64,000 nt of DNA from Acidimangrovimonas pyrenivorans (GCF_042643245.1 NZ_JBHRSK010000016.1:1-64000), one strand, 5' to 3'; counted from the first letter of the stretch, positions 9,801 to 18,700 are shown. A program made the numbers and translations. The notes: generated from the letters alone by a model not told the origin.

Positions 9801-9840
9801 GGTGGTTGAGCGCCCAGTCCGACAGGTTGAACCGATTCAT
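6805..9840 (-). CDS. RND efflux transporter permease (TetR-controlled operon)
   Basis: Inner-membrane proton-driven pump of the resistance-nodulation-division family, 1011 aa, typical length. The N-terminus has the usual first transmembrane segment (FVWFLMIVSLVAGVMSYV) followed by GREEDPNFAIKTMIISAALP, marking the subgroup often annotated as AcrB/AcrD/AcrF-like in alphaproteobacteria. TM4 carries the proton-relay aspartates in LGLLVDDAMIAIE. Two large periplasmic loops and a second six-helix half follow. It is the last gene of tetR-adaptor-adaptor-pump and starts 22 bases after the adaptor stop. An outer-membrane channel is not encoded nearby, so it presumably uses a TolC homologue elsewhere. 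Substrate spectrum unknown. Confidence 0.92.
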   Translation of the reverse strand: MNRFNLSDWALNHRSFVWFLMIVSLVAGVMSYVTIGREEDPNFAIKTMIISAALPGASIEDTLSQVTDRIEKKLEDLDSLDFTRSVTRPGQSIVYVNLLPTTKARDLPRIWQRVRNMMADIRPDFPSEFAGFQFNDNFGDVFGNIYAFTSDGFTPRELRDHVEEVRREVQALPDAGKVEIFGTRDERVYLEFSTRKLAALGLNRQQVLATLAAQNAILPSGEIDAGPERVLVRIGGQFSGAQSLRDVNLRVGDRFFRLSDVADIKRGYEDPPSELFRYDGQPAIGLSVGMRKGANIIKFGEELTKVMARAKAKLPIGISIHQVADQPHVVDEAVGHFLRALMEAVVIVLAVSFISLGLRAGLVVTLTIPLVLAITFVIMQYTGFTLQRISLGALIIALGLLVDDAMIAIETMISRLERGDGLTRAASYAWTSIAFPMLSGTLVTVTGFIPIGLNNSAAGEFTFSLFVVIAVSLLISWIVAVLFAPLIGVTLLPRTMKHHSTEPGRARRMYHAVLRLAMRFRWATIALTLAVFGLSVFGMRFVEQQFFPSSDRPELIVDVTLPQNASIEATRAEMDRFESYLKGDKNVLFWSSYVGRGAPRFLLSYDVQTPAPNMGQIVIQTPGVAARNALRIRLQKVAETQFPGVDMFIKLLEIGPPVGRPVQYRISGPDIAKLRDKARDLAALVATDKRLTNIVMDWNEPARVVRVDIVQDKARQLGLTSRDIASALNTIYDGQAVTQLRDGTYLVNIVARGDKAARSSVEALYNLQLAGAGGAAIPLSSVAVFRFETEQPVIHQRDRMPTITVKAAIASKDQPATIVDALAGKIASFDAALPPGYKVVVGGTVESSAKSQAPIAAVVPLMLLIMVTLVMMQMQGFRRSLVVLCVAPLGLIGVVAALLPSGAPLGFVAILGVLALVGILIRNSIILVCEIEALREGGQSAWDAVFNASDSRARPILLTAAAASLALIPISRQIFWGPMAYAMMGGIIAGTVITLVFVPALYLAVFRVRRL

Positions 9841-9862
9841 TGGCAGACCTCCGGTCCCGGTT

Positions 9863-10960
9863 TCATTCGCCCAGCTCCGGCCCGACCGCCTGCCCGTCCG
9901 CGATCGAGTTGACGCCCTTGGTGACCACCTCGTCGCCGGGCTTGATCCCCGACAGGATCAGCACCCGGTCGCCGGCGCGCTCGCCCAGCGTGACGGCGGT
10001 GCGGTGGACGGTGCCCCGCATCTTGTCGGCCGTGCGCGTGACGACCCAGACCGCGCCCTTGTCGCCTTGCGCGCCGCCGATCAGCGCCGTCACCGGCAGG
10101 GTGGTGCGGGCATGGGTCTCGGCCACCGGCTCGACCAGCGCCAGCGCACCCAGCCGGAAGGCGATGATCGGCGCGACGGGATCGAGCGACAGGTGCAGCC
10201 GCCGGGTCCGCGTCGCCGGATCGGCAATCGGATCGATGGCACGCAGCGTCGCCTCGGCCTCGATCTGCGGCGCGGCTTCGAGCCGGACATGGAACACCGC
10301 CCCGGGGCTGAGCCCGGCGACATCCTGCTCGGTCAGGTCGATGACGATCTCGCGCTGGTCGGTGCCGGCAAGGCGCAGCACCGGCCGGCCGGCGGCCAGC
10401 GTCGCCCCCGGCTCGGCATAGACATGGGTGATGACCCCGTCCTGCGGCGCCTTCAGCACCGCCAGGTCGCGGGCATCGCGGGCCCGGGCGAGGGCGGCGC
10501 GGGCCTGTTCCAGCTGCGCCTCGGCGGCGGCCAGGCTGCTATGGGCGGTCTGGGCGGCGGCCGCGCTGTCGACGCCGCGGGCGACCAGCTCGTCGACCCG
10601 GCGCGCCGCGTCGCGCGCCGATTTCGCCTGCGCCTCGGCCACCGTCACCCCGGCCTCGGCGGCGCGCAGATCGGCATCCAGCTCGGTCGGGTCCTGCCGC
10701 GCCAGCACCTCGCCCTTCTTGACCACGTCGCCCAGCCGCACCGTGCGCTCGGCCACCGTGCCGATGCGGGGAAAGCCGAGATCGGTCTCGACCCGCGCCG
10801 TCACGGTGCCGACATAGGACGGCTGCAGCCCCGATTGCGGCGTCACCACTTCCGAGACCACCGGGCGCGGCGGCGCCTCCTCGGCCATGCCGGGGCCGGA
10901 GCACAGCGCCAGCGGCAAAGCCAGGCTCAGGATCAGGGCGGGAGCAAGGCGGCGCATCAC
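9863..10960 (-). CDS. RND periplasmic adaptor subunit (second of the pair)
   Basis: Membrane fusion protein linking the RND pump to an outer-membrane channel; 365 aa. A signal peptide (LAPALILSLALPLALCSG) is followed by the lipoyl/barrel-sandwich half IGTVAERTVRLGDVVKKGEV, a helical hairpin region with many alanines, and the return half VLKAPQDGVITHVYAEPGA. The cysteine in the signal is preceded by LAL, a poor lipobox, so lipidation is doubtful. Its ATG overlaps the stop of the upstream adaptor by four bases (ATGA, 10957-10960), indicating translational coupling. The two adaptors may form a mixed hexamer with the pump, as proposed for other tandem-adaptor RND systems; this is inference. Confidence 0.9.
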   Translation of the reverse strand: MMRRLAPALILSLALPLALCSGPGMAEEAPPRPVVSEVVTPQSGLQPSYVGTVTARVETDLGFPRIGTVAERTVRLGDVVKKGEVLARQDPTELDADLRAAEAGVTVAEAQAKSARDAARRVDELVARGVDSAAAAQTAHSSLAAAEAQLEQARAALARARDARDLAVLKAPQDGVITHVYAEPGATLAAGRPVLRLAGTDQREIVIDLTEQDVAGLSPGAVFHVRLEAAPQIEAEATLRAIDPIADPATRTRRLHLSLDPVAPIIAFRLGALALVEPVAETHARTTLPVTALIGGAQGDKGAVWVVTRTADKMRGTVHRTAVTLGERAGDRVLILSGIKPGDEVVTKGVNSIADGQAVGPELGE

Positions 10961-12021
10961 TCTTCCTCCTTCACCCGGACGGTGCGGCCGGGATAGAGCA
11001 GGTTCGAGCCCAGCGTCACCACCTCCTCGCCCGCCTTCAGCCCGCTGCGGACGACGATCTTGCCGGTCTCGTAGCGCAGCACGTCGATCCGGCGCAGATG
11101 CGCCACCCTGGTCTCGGGGTCGATCACCCAGACCGCCGGGCCTTTCTCGGTCGCGCTCATCGCCGACCAGGGCAGAGAGATGCGCTGCCCGCCGGGCCGG
11201 GTGACGCTGCCGATCAGCGGATCGCCATAGCCCAGCCCGGGTGGCGGATCGATGATCCGCACGGTGACCTTGACGGTGCCCCTGGCCTGATCGACCAGCG
11301 GCGAGATCTCGTGCACCACGCCCCGGAACGGCTTGCCCGGCGCGTTGAGCCGGGTGAGCGTCACCATCGGCGCCGTCGGGAAGGAGGTGAGCATCACCTC
11401 GGGCACCTCGAACACGGCGTCGAAGCTGTGGCCCAGCGCAAGCTCGAGCACCGGCTGGGCGGCGCCGACCACCTGGCCCGGCTCGGCCTTGCGGTCGGTG
11501 ACGGTGGCGGCGGCGGGGGCCAGCAGCACGGTGTCCGACAGCGCCTTCTTCGCCCGGTCGAGATCGGCATGGGCCTGGGCCACCGTCGCCTCGGCCGCGC
11601 GCAGCTGGTCCGCGGCGGCGTCGCGGGCGCTGCGGGTGGTGGCGCCGCGTTCCAAAAGCGCGTCCTGGCGGGCGCTGTCCTCGCGCGCCTTGCGGTAGCT
11701 TGCCTCGGCGGTCGCCACCCCGGCCTCGGCCGCGCGCACCGCCTGTTCCTGCTGCACCGACTCGATCCGCGCCAGCTTCTCGCCGGCTGTCACCCTGTCG
11801 CCCTCGGCCACCAGCATCTCGGCGATGCGCCCGCCGGCCGGGAAAGAGGCGCTCAGCGTCTCATGCGCCACCGCCTCGCCGGTCAGCTTGTAGACCCGTG
11901 CCTCGGTCGACGGCCTGGCGATGACGGCGTCGACGGTCAAGGGCGGCTCGGCCGCCAGCGGGGCGGCGGCCAGCAGGATCAGCGCCGCCAGACCGGCGCC
12001 AAGGCGCAGCTCACTCGGCAT
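10957..12021 (-). CDS. RND periplasmic adaptor subunit (first of the pair)
   Basis: Membrane fusion protein of 354 aa. The start at 12021 is chosen for the AGGAG eight bases upstream and because it opens directly into a signal peptide (LGAGLAALILLAAAPLAAEP). Lipoyl-domain halves are visible as GGRIAEMLVAEGDRVTAGEK and LLAPAAATVTDRKAEPGQVV, separated by a helical hairpin. The C-terminal membrane-proximal domain includes GLKAGEEVVTLGSNLL. The start lies within the end of tetR (overlap 12011-12021), so tetR, both adaptors and the pump read as one operon. It shares only family-level similarity with its downstream neighbour, so this is not a recent duplication by eye. Confidence 0.9.
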   Translation of the reverse strand: MPSELRLGAGLAALILLAAAPLAAEPPLTVDAVIARPSTEARVYKLTGEAVAHETLSASFPAGGRIAEMLVAEGDRVTAGEKLARIESVQQEQAVRAAEAGVATAEASYRKAREDSARQDALLERGATTRSARDAAADQLRAAEATVAQAHADLDRAKKALSDTVLLAPAAATVTDRKAEPGQVVGAAQPVLELALGHSFDAVFEVPEVMLTSFPTAPMVTLTRLNAPGKPFRGVVHEISPLVDQARGTVKVTVRIIDPPPGLGYGDPLIGSVTRPGGQRISLPWSAMSATEKGPAVWVIDPETRVAHLRRIDVLRYETGKIVVRSGLKAGEEVVTLGSNLLYPGRTVRVKEEE

Positions 12022-12586
12022 GAACGGGGCTCCTTCCCGGCAGTGCCTCGGCCCGGGCGCAGATCCTGTCGTAGCAGGCCAGCCGCTCATCAGGAGCCAG
12101 CGGCGAGACGTCGAAGCTGGCGAAGAACAGCATGCCCTCCATCGCGCTCCAGATCAGGTAGGCATCGGCCGGATCGGCGGCCTCGTGGCGGACATTCTCC
12201 CAGTTGTCGGCCAGCATGACCCGCACCGGGGCCAGAAGTTCGGGGCTTTCGGCCACCGCGGCGATCATGCCCGAGCGCAGGTCGATCTCGCTGGACAGGA
12301 TCTCGCGCCCGGCGCGCAGCATCGCCCGCAGTGTCGGATTCGGCGCCCCGGCCAGTTCGGCACGGTAGCGCTCGATGCGGCCGACCAAGTCGGCCACGCC
12401 GCGCGCGATCATCCCTTCCAGCAGCGCCTGCTTGCCGGGAAAGTGATAGAGAACGCCGCCCTTGCTGACCCCGGCGCCCTGGGCCGCGGAGTCCAGCGTC
12501 AGATGCCGCGCGCCCAAGCTGCGAACGATCGCCTCGGCCGCCCTCAGAATGCGGCAGCGGGCATCGGATCTGGCTTTGGTGGACAT
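12011..12586 (-). CDS. TetR/AcrR-family repressor of the RND operon
   Basis: DNA-binding regulator of 191 aa with an N-terminal TetR helix-turn-helix: ILRAAEAIVRSLGARHLTLD, then AQGAGVSKGGVLYHFPGKQA at about residues 35-54. The C-terminal ligand domain (with WSAMEGMLFF near residue 150) matches the group that often represses adjacent RND pumps. GAGG precedes the ATG. It is first in an overlapping operon with two adaptors and the pump. Two copies of ACCGTCNGGACGG lie 30-42 and 70-82 bases upstream, so autoregulation together with the pump is likely. The inducing ligand is unknown. Confidence 0.9.
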   Translation of the reverse strand: MSTKARSDARCRILRAAEAIVRSLGARHLTLDSAAQGAGVSKGGVLYHFPGKQALLEGMIARGVADLVGRIERYRAELAGAPNPTLRAMLRAGREILSSEIDLRSGMIAAVAESPELLAPVRVMLADNWENVRHEAADPADAYLIWSAMEGMLFFASFDVSPLAPDERLACYDRICARAEALPGRSPVHAE

Positions 12587-12614
12587 CGCGACCTCGTCAG
12601 GACTGGCGCGGATT

Positions 12615-12630
12615 TACCGTCCGGACGGTA
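12615..12630. promoter_or_regulatory. TetR operator candidate O1
   Basis: Perfect 16-bp palindrome TACCGTCCGGACGGTA located 28 bases upstream of the tetR start. On the minus strand a weak promoter (TTGTTT, 17 bases, GTAAAT) would have this palindrome in its spacer, so a bound repressor would block RNA polymerase. Assignment to the adjacent TetR is inferred from position and symmetry. Confidence 0.7.
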
Positions 12631-12655
12631 CAGTAAACAAGGTAGGGAAAACCTG

Positions 12656-12668
12656 ACCGTCAGGACGG
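12656..12668. promoter_or_regulatory. TetR operator candidate O2
   Basis: ACCGTCAGGACGG differs by one base from the 13-bp core of O1 (ACCGTCCGGACGG) and starts exactly 40 bases from it, close to four helical turns. The repeat of the same near-palindromic core in the same promoter region supports a real, possibly cooperative, second binding site. Confidence 0.55.
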
Positions 12669-12743
12669 GGCGGCAACGGCGCGGCAAACGAGGCCTGCGC
12701 CCGGACATTTCCACTCGGGCGAAATCACAGGCGCGGTTCGCCA

Positions 12744-12806
12744 TTTCACCTTTGCGAAAATACTCCGGGGGAGTCGCCGCTTGCGGCGGCGGGGGCAGCG
12801 CCCCCA
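12744..12806 (-). repeat. 3'-end palindromic repeat, copy 3
   Basis: Reading the minus strand, this lies downstream of tRNA-Pro: GGGGGCGCTGCCCCC stem (12791-12805), a second GCCGC/GCGGC stem, then CCCCCGGAGTATTTTCGCAA followed by AGGTGAAAT. It has the same organisation and orientation relative to the upstream minus-strand gene as copies 1 and 2. It could end the tRNA transcript and insulate the tetR promoter. Confidence 0.55.
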
Positions 12807-12879
12807 CGCGCGCAGCGCCACGAAACAGGCTCGCGCCCGCAGGGCGCGCCGCTGGATTGGGAAATGTGCGGGAAATCAT

Positions 12880-12956
12880 TGGTCGGAGCGAGAGGATTCG
12901 AACCTCCGACCCCCTGCTCCCGAAGCAGGTGCGCTACCAGGCTGCGCTACGCTCCG
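12880..12956 (-). tRNA. tRNA-Pro, anticodon CGG
   Basis: 77-nt cloverleaf on the minus strand. The acceptor stem is CGGAGCG paired with CGCTCCG, discriminator A, and an encoded CCA at the 3' end (TGG on the plus strand at 12880-12882). The anticodon arm is CCTGC-TTCGGGA-GCAGG, giving anticodon CGG (reads CCG). The T arm GGAGG-TTCGAAT-CCTCT is canonical, with one G-U pair. Confidence 0.97.
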
Positions 12957-12971
12957 ACCGATGCAGGCGAG

Positions 12972-13988
12972 TTACCGATTCCCCGCGGGATTTGCAAGGG
13001 GCTCATTTCCACCTTCTGCAGCTTCCGCCCCGGCACCGGCAGGGCGGCGGTGGAACGGCCGGGCGCGCGGGAACACCGCCAGCCCCGAACGGGCCCGGCT
13101 GGTCAGCACCGGGCGGTTCTCGGAAACCCTGGCCCGGCTCTCGCGCAGCAGGATGTAGAGGCCGCTGGCGATGATCACCGCGGCGCCCAGCACGGTGGCG
13201 CCGTCGGGCGCCTCGCCGAAGATCAGGTAGCCGTAGACCGCGGCCCAGAGGATCTGGGAATATTGCATCGGCGCGACGATCACCGCCTCGCCGTCGCGAT
13301 AGGCCATGATCAGCACCAGCATGGCGAGGAAGGCGAACAGGGCGACGGCGGCGAAGCCCGCCAGGTGCCCGACCGGCACCGGGACATAGACGAAGGGCAG
13401 CGCGATGCCCATCAGCACGACATTGGCCATCATCGGGTAGACCAGCAGCACGACGTTGCGCTCGTGCTGGCCGATCTTGCGCATGATCACCGAGGACAAC
13501 GCGCTGCCCAGCGCCGCGACCACGGCGGCGAGGTGACCCAGCCCCAGCGGCGCGGTGCCGGGGCGCAACACGATCAGCACGCCGGCCAGCCCGACCAGCA
13601 CCGCCAATCCGCGCCGCAGACCGACCGTCTCGCCCAGCACCGGGACCGAGAGCAGGGTGATCAGCAGCGGCATCGAGAACAGGATGGCATAGGTCTGGGC
13701 CAGCGGCAGCACGCCGAAGGCATAGAAGGCGGCCAGCCCGCTGATCACCAGCGCGCCCGTGCGCAGCGCCGTCCAGCCAGGGTGACGCGGCCGCAGATTG
13801 CCGTCGCTGCGGTCGCGGATCATCATCAGCGTGACCAGCGGAAAGCCCAGCAGGGTGGCGAAGAACACGATCTGGACGGCCGGGTAATGGGCGCCCAGCA
13901 GCTTCACCACCACATCGTGGCCGGCATAGATGGCGAAGGCGAGCAGCGCCAGCAGGGCGCCGCGCAGATTGGGGCTGGGTCTTGCCAC
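12972..13988 (-). CDS. EamA/DMT-family transporter
   Basis: Inner-membrane protein of the drug/metabolite transporter superfamily, 338 aa, with about ten transmembrane segments arranged as two EamA repeats: the first begins GALLALLAFAIYAGHDVVVK and the second after the PLGLGHLAAVVAALGSALSS segment. The C-terminus is basic and cytoplasmic-like. The start is a GTG at 13988 preceded by GGAG with an eight-base spacer; upstream in-frame sequence is not membrane-like. It is divergent from the Na/Pi cotransporter-like gene. Many relatives in this group export amino acids or metabolites; the substrate here cannot be read from sequence. Confidence 0.88.
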   Translation of the reverse strand: MARPSPNLRGALLALLAFAIYAGHDVVVKLLGAHYPAVQIVFFATLLGFPLVTLMMIRDRSDGNLRPRHPGWTALRTGALVISGLAAFYAFGVLPLAQTYAILFSMPLLITLLSVPVLGETVGLRRGLAVLVGLAGVLIVLRPGTAPLGLGHLAAVVAALGSALSSVIMRKIGQHERNVVLLVYPMMANVVLMGIALPFVYVPVPVGHLAGFAAVALFAFLAMLVLIMAYRDGEAVIVAPMQYSQILWAAVYGYLIFGEAPDGATVLGAAVIIASGLYILLRESRARVSENRPVLTSRARSGLAVFPRARPFHRRPAGAGAEAAEGGNEPLANPAGNR

Positions 13989-14112
13989 GACTCGGTCTCC
14001 GGCGATGCCTGAACTGAGGGTCAGATGACAGATCTGGCGCGGCCGCTCAATTGCCCGCAGCCGATTGCGCCCGTCCCGCCGCTTTGCCAAGATCGCGGCT
14101 CGGAGGGTGCGG

Positions 14113-15702
14113 ATGAACGCGGATATCCTGCAGGTTCTGGGTGGAATCGGTCTGTTCCTGTTCGGGATGCAGACCATGACCGAGGCGTTGCGCCAGCTTG
14201 CCGGCCAGCGCGCCCGCGCCCTGCTGACCCGCTTCACCACGACGCCGCTGACCGGGGCGATCACCGGCACGCTGACCACGGCGGCGATCCAGTCGTCCAG
14301 CGCCACCACGGTAACGGTGGTCGGCTTCGTCGGCGCCGGGCTGCTGACCTTTCCGCAGGCGGTCGGCATCATCTTCGGCGCCAATATCGGCACCACCGTC
14401 ACCGGCTGGATGGTGATGCTGCTGGGCTTCAAGCTGAAGATCGGCCTTGCCGCCCTGCCGCTGCTCTTCGCCGGCAGCCTGACCCGGGTTCTGGCGCGCG
14501 GCAACTGGGCCCGCGCCGGCCAGGCGCTGGCCGGTTTCGCCCTGGTCTTCGTCGGGCTCGAGATGATGCAGGCCGGGATGGCCGGGTTTCAGGGTCAGGT
14601 GACGCCGGCCGACTTCCCGCCCGACACGCTGCTGGGCCGGTTCGAGATGCTGCTGCTGGGCGCGGTGATCACCGCGATCACCCAATCATCCTCGGCCGGG
14701 GTGGCCAGCACGCTGGTGCTGCTCGGTGCCGGCACGATCAGCTTCACCCAGGCGGCGGCGCTGGTGATCGGGATGGATATCGGCACCACGGTGACGGCGC
14801 TCTTGGCCACCGTCGGCGGCTCGCGCGCGATGCGCCAGACCGGGCTGGCCCATGTCGCCTATAACGTGGTGACCGGCGTCGTTGCCTTTTTCTTGCTTGG
14901 CCTGATCGCCCTGCCCCTGCGCGACGGTCTGATGGGCGGCGACAATCAGGCCGGGCTGGTCGCCTTCCATACTCTCTTCAACCTCGTCGGCGTGGTGTTG
15001 ATGCTGCCGCTTGCCAATCCCTTCGCGCGGCTGGTCGAGCGGCTGGTGCCCGAACGGCCGGGACCGCTGTCCGAGGCGCTCGACCAGCGCCTGCTGGCCG
15101 ATCCGGGCGCGGCGATCGACGCGGCGCGCAGCTGTGCCGGGGCGATCTCGGCCACGCTCTTCGCCGCGCTGGGCGAGGCATTGCGGCCGGGTGCCCATCC
15201 GGTCGCGCTGCAGGCGGCGGTCGAGAAGACCGAGCCGGCGCTGCTCGACCTGCGCGACTACCTGGCGCGGATCGTGGTGCCGGTCGACCAAACCCGCCCG
15301 CTGCGGCGCTACAGCGCGCTGCTGCATCAATACGACCACCTTCACCGGCTCCAACACCGCTGCCGCCAGCCCGAGCGGCTGGGCCCGGTGCTGGCGGACG
15401 CCTCGCTGCGCCGGCCGGCATTGCTGCTGGGGGCGATCCTGCGGCGGCCTCCGCATGACGACGACGGCGCGCGCCTCCTGCGCCTTTACCGGCTGCGGCG
15501 GGCGACCGCGTCGCGCATGGTCAGGCTGCGGCGCCGGGCGCTGTCGCGCAAGGCCGGCGGGACGGGCGAGTCGGCGCGCATCTTCGCCCTGACCGACGCG
15601 ATGCGCTGGCTCGACCGCACCGCCGCCCATGTCTACAGCGTGGCGCGCTACGACGCCCTGGCGGCACAGGAGAACCCGGAGGAGCTGCGGATCGAGGAGT
15701 GA
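14113..15702 (+). CDS. Na/Pi cotransporter family protein with PhoU-like C-terminus
   Basis: Membrane protein of the NptA/PNaS family (bacterial YjbB-like), 529 aa. Two inverted repeats carry the family motifs AAIQSSSATTVTVVGFVGAG and AITQSSSAGVASTLVLLGAG, each with GANIGTT or GMDIGTT following; the QSSS motifs form the ion/phosphate site in family members. After about residue 300 the protein becomes soluble and helical, resembling PhoU-like domains that sense or bind phosphate metabolism partners. The ATG at 14113 has GGAGG nearby. It probably moves sodium with phosphate across the inner membrane, in either direction. Confidence 0.88.
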   Translation: MNADILQVLGGIGLFLFGMQTMTEALRQLAGQRARALLTRFTTTPLTGAITGTLTTAAIQSSSATTVTVVGFVGAGLLTFPQAVGIIFGANIGTTVTGWMVMLLGFKLKIGLAALPLLFAGSLTRVLARGNWARAGQALAGFALVFVGLEMMQAGMAGFQGQVTPADFPPDTLLGRFEMLLLGAVITAITQSSSAGVASTLVLLGAGTISFTQAAALVIGMDIGTTVTALLATVGGSRAMRQTGLAHVAYNVVTGVVAFFLLGLIALPLRDGLMGGDNQAGLVAFHTLFNLVGVVLMLPLANPFARLVERLVPERPGPLSEALDQRLLADPGAAIDAARSCAGAISATLFAALGEALRPGAHPVALQAAVEKTEPALLDLRDYLARIVVPVDQTRPLRRYSALLHQYDHLHRLQHRCRQPERLGPVLADASLRRPALLLGAILRRPPHDDDGARLLRLYRLRRATASRMVRLRRRALSRKAGGTGESARIFALTDAMRWLDRTAAHVYSVARYDALAAQENPEELRIEE

Positions 15703-15721
15703 GGGCCCGGGCGCGTCGGCC

Positions 15722-18700
15722 TCACACCACCGGCTTGCGCCGGAACCAGCCGAACCAGCGCCATTTCCGCGGCCCCTCGCGCGAGACGATCATCAGCATC
15801 GAGGGCGTCACCACCAGCGTCAGCACGGTGGCGAAGGCGAGACCGAAGACGATGGCCGAGGACAGCGAGATCCACCATTGCGTCGACGGCGCGCCGAAGG
15901 TCGTCTCGTGCCCCAGCAGTTCGAGGTTGAGGCCGAAGGCGATCGGCAGCACGCCGAGGATCGCGGTCAGCGCGGTCAGCACCACCGGCCGGGCGCGCTC
16001 GCGGCAGGTTTCCATGATCGCCTCGACCTTGGGCATGCCCTGGTCGTGGCGCAAATGGTCGTAAGTGTCGATCAGGACGATATTGTTGTTCACCACCACC
16101 CCGGCCAGGGCGATGATGCCGATCCCGGTCATCACCACGCCGAAGGGCTGGCCCATGATCATCAGGCCGAGGAAGACGCCGATGGTCGACATCACCACCG
16201 CCGAGAGCACCAGCCCGACCGAGGTGAAGCGGTTGAACTGGGCCAGCAGCACGCCGAAGATCAGCGCCATCGCCGCGCCGAAGGCCTTCGACAGGAAGGC
16301 CGCCGCGTCCTTCTGGTCCTGGTCCGAGCCGGCCAGCTTCCAGCGGATGCCCTCTTTCTCCAGCCCCATCGCCGCGACCATCTTGGCCACCTCGGCCTGC
16401 ACCGCGGCGGTCTGGGCGCCTTCGCGCACGTTCGACTGCACGGTGATGGTGCGGGCGCCGTCGATCCGAGTCAGGGTGCCCACGGTCGGCGCCGCGACGC
16501 GGTGGACGAAATTCGAGATCGGCACCGGGCCGGCATTGGTCTCGATCCGCAGCTGGTCGAGCTCGGAGATCGTGCGCTGGTCGCGCGGCAGACGCAGCAC
16601 GATGTCGACCGCGTCGTCGACCCCGGCGGGACGGAAATCGGACAGCTTGAGCCCGGCCGTCACCATCCGGACGACGGCGCCGACCGAGGCCGGGGTGACG
16701 CCGTAGCGGGCGGCCTCGGCGCGGTCGACCTTGAGTTCCCAGTCGATGCCGGGCAGCGGCAGGCCGTCGTCGACGTCGATGGCATCGGGCAGGCCGCGCA
16801 GCATCTTCGCCACCTTCTTGGCCGCCGCCGGCAGCACCGACGGATCGGCCGAGGACAGCCGCACCTGGATCGCCTTGCCGGTGGGCGGCCCGGCCTGCGG
16901 CACCGAGACTTCCACGGTGGCGCCGGGAATGCCCTTCATCGCCTTGCGCAGATCGGCCAGGATCTCGTTGGCCGACTTGCGCTTGCGCCAGTCGACGAAC
17001 TCGTACTGGATCGTGCCGATGACATCCGCCGCGACCTCGTTGCCGGCGCCGCCGCCCTTGCCGGTGCGGGTATAGACCGTCTTGATCCCGGGCCAGCCGA
17101 GGATGCGTTTCTCGGCCTGCCTTACCAGCGCGTCCTTCTCGTCGATCGACAGGTTGCCGCGGGCATGGACGTAGAGCAGGCCGTAATCGGGCTCGACATT
17201 GGGGAAGAACTCGACCCCCTTGCCGTATTTGCCATAGGCGACCGGCACCGCGACCAGCGCCGCGACGGCCAGCATCATCACCAGCCAGGGATGGCGGATC
17301 GCCCGGCCGACGATCTTCATGTAGAAGCCGTCACGGTGCTTGTCGTCCTCCTTCACCGGCCGGGCGACGATGGCGCCCAGCGTCGGCGCGAAGATCAGCG
17401 CGTAGAGCATCGAGGCCGACAGCGTCGCGATCAAGGTGATCGGCATGTATTTCATGAACTCGCCGACGACGCCGGGCCAGAACAGGAGCGGCGAGAAGGC
17501 GGCGACGCGTGTCATGGTGGCGGCGACCACCGGGCCCGTCATCCGGTGCGAGGCCATCGCGAAGGCCTCGCGCTTGTCCATGCCCTCGGCCATACGCCTC
17601 TCGGCGAACTCGGTGACGATGATGGCGTCGTCGACCAGCATGCCGACGGCGAGGATCAGGCTGAACAGCACCACGATGTTGACCGTCAGCCCGGCCATGT
17701 CGAGCCCGAGGATGCCGATCAGGAACGAGGCCGGAATCGCCAGGCCGATCAGCAGCGAGGCCCGGCCCGACAGCGCGTAGAGAATGACGATGAAGACCAG
17801 GATGACGGCGGTCAGCACCGAGTTCTGCAGGTCCGACAGCAATTGCCGGATATTGTCCGACTTGTCCTGGCTGAAGGTCACCACGGTGCCCTTGGGCAAG
17901 AGCTTGGCGAAACTGTTGGTGACCTGCTTCACCGTATCGACCGTCTCGATCAGGTTGGCGCCGGTGCGTTTCGAGATCTCGATCGCCACCGCCGGCTTGC
18001 CGTTCAGCCGGGTGATCGTCTGCGGGTCCTTCTGGGTCATCCGCACCGTCGCCAGGTCGCGCGCCCGCACCACCGCGTCCTTGGTGGCGACGACGGGCAG
18101 GTTGGCGACATCGTTGACCGTCTCGATCAGGGTCGGGACCTTGATCGCGTAGCGGCCTTCCTTGCCCTCCATCGCGCCGGCCGCGACCAGCTGGTTGTTC
18201 GCCGTCACCCCGGCGATCAGCTGGTCGGCGCGTAGCCCGTAGGAGGACAGCTTGGCCGGGTCGATGGTGATCTCGGCGACATCGTCGCGCACCCCTTCCA
18301 GCGTGGCCTCGAGCACGCCGGGCACTTCCTCGAGCCGGTTCTGCAGGTCGCGCGCCGCCTTCGACAGGATGCGCTCGGGCACGTCGCCCGACAGGGTGAC
18401 GACGAGGACCGGGAACTGCGAGACATTGACCTCGTGCACCGTCGGTTCGTCGGTGCCCTGGGGCAGGTTCGGCTTGGCGTCCTGGACCTTGTTGCGGACG
18501 TCGGTCAGCGCCTTGTCGAGATTGGCCCCGGCCCGGAACTCGATCAGCACGTTGCCGCCGCCCTGATAGGCGGTCGAGGTCATCTGCTTGATGCCGGTGA
18601 TGTTCTTGAGCTGGGTCTCCATCGGCCGCAGCAGCAGCCGCTCGCTATCCTCGGGCGAGATGCCGGTGTACGTCATCGAGACATAGATGATCGGGATCTG

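Noticed and set aside
6280..9912. Plus-strand reading frame of about 1200 codons opposite the first RND pump
   Set aside because: Low-complexity D/R/H-rich translation; the minus strand encodes a complete RND pump with correct motifs.
15629..18235. Long plus-strand frame opposite the second RND pump
   Set aside because: Shadow translation; the opposite strand has the true pump with transmembrane and proton-relay motifs.
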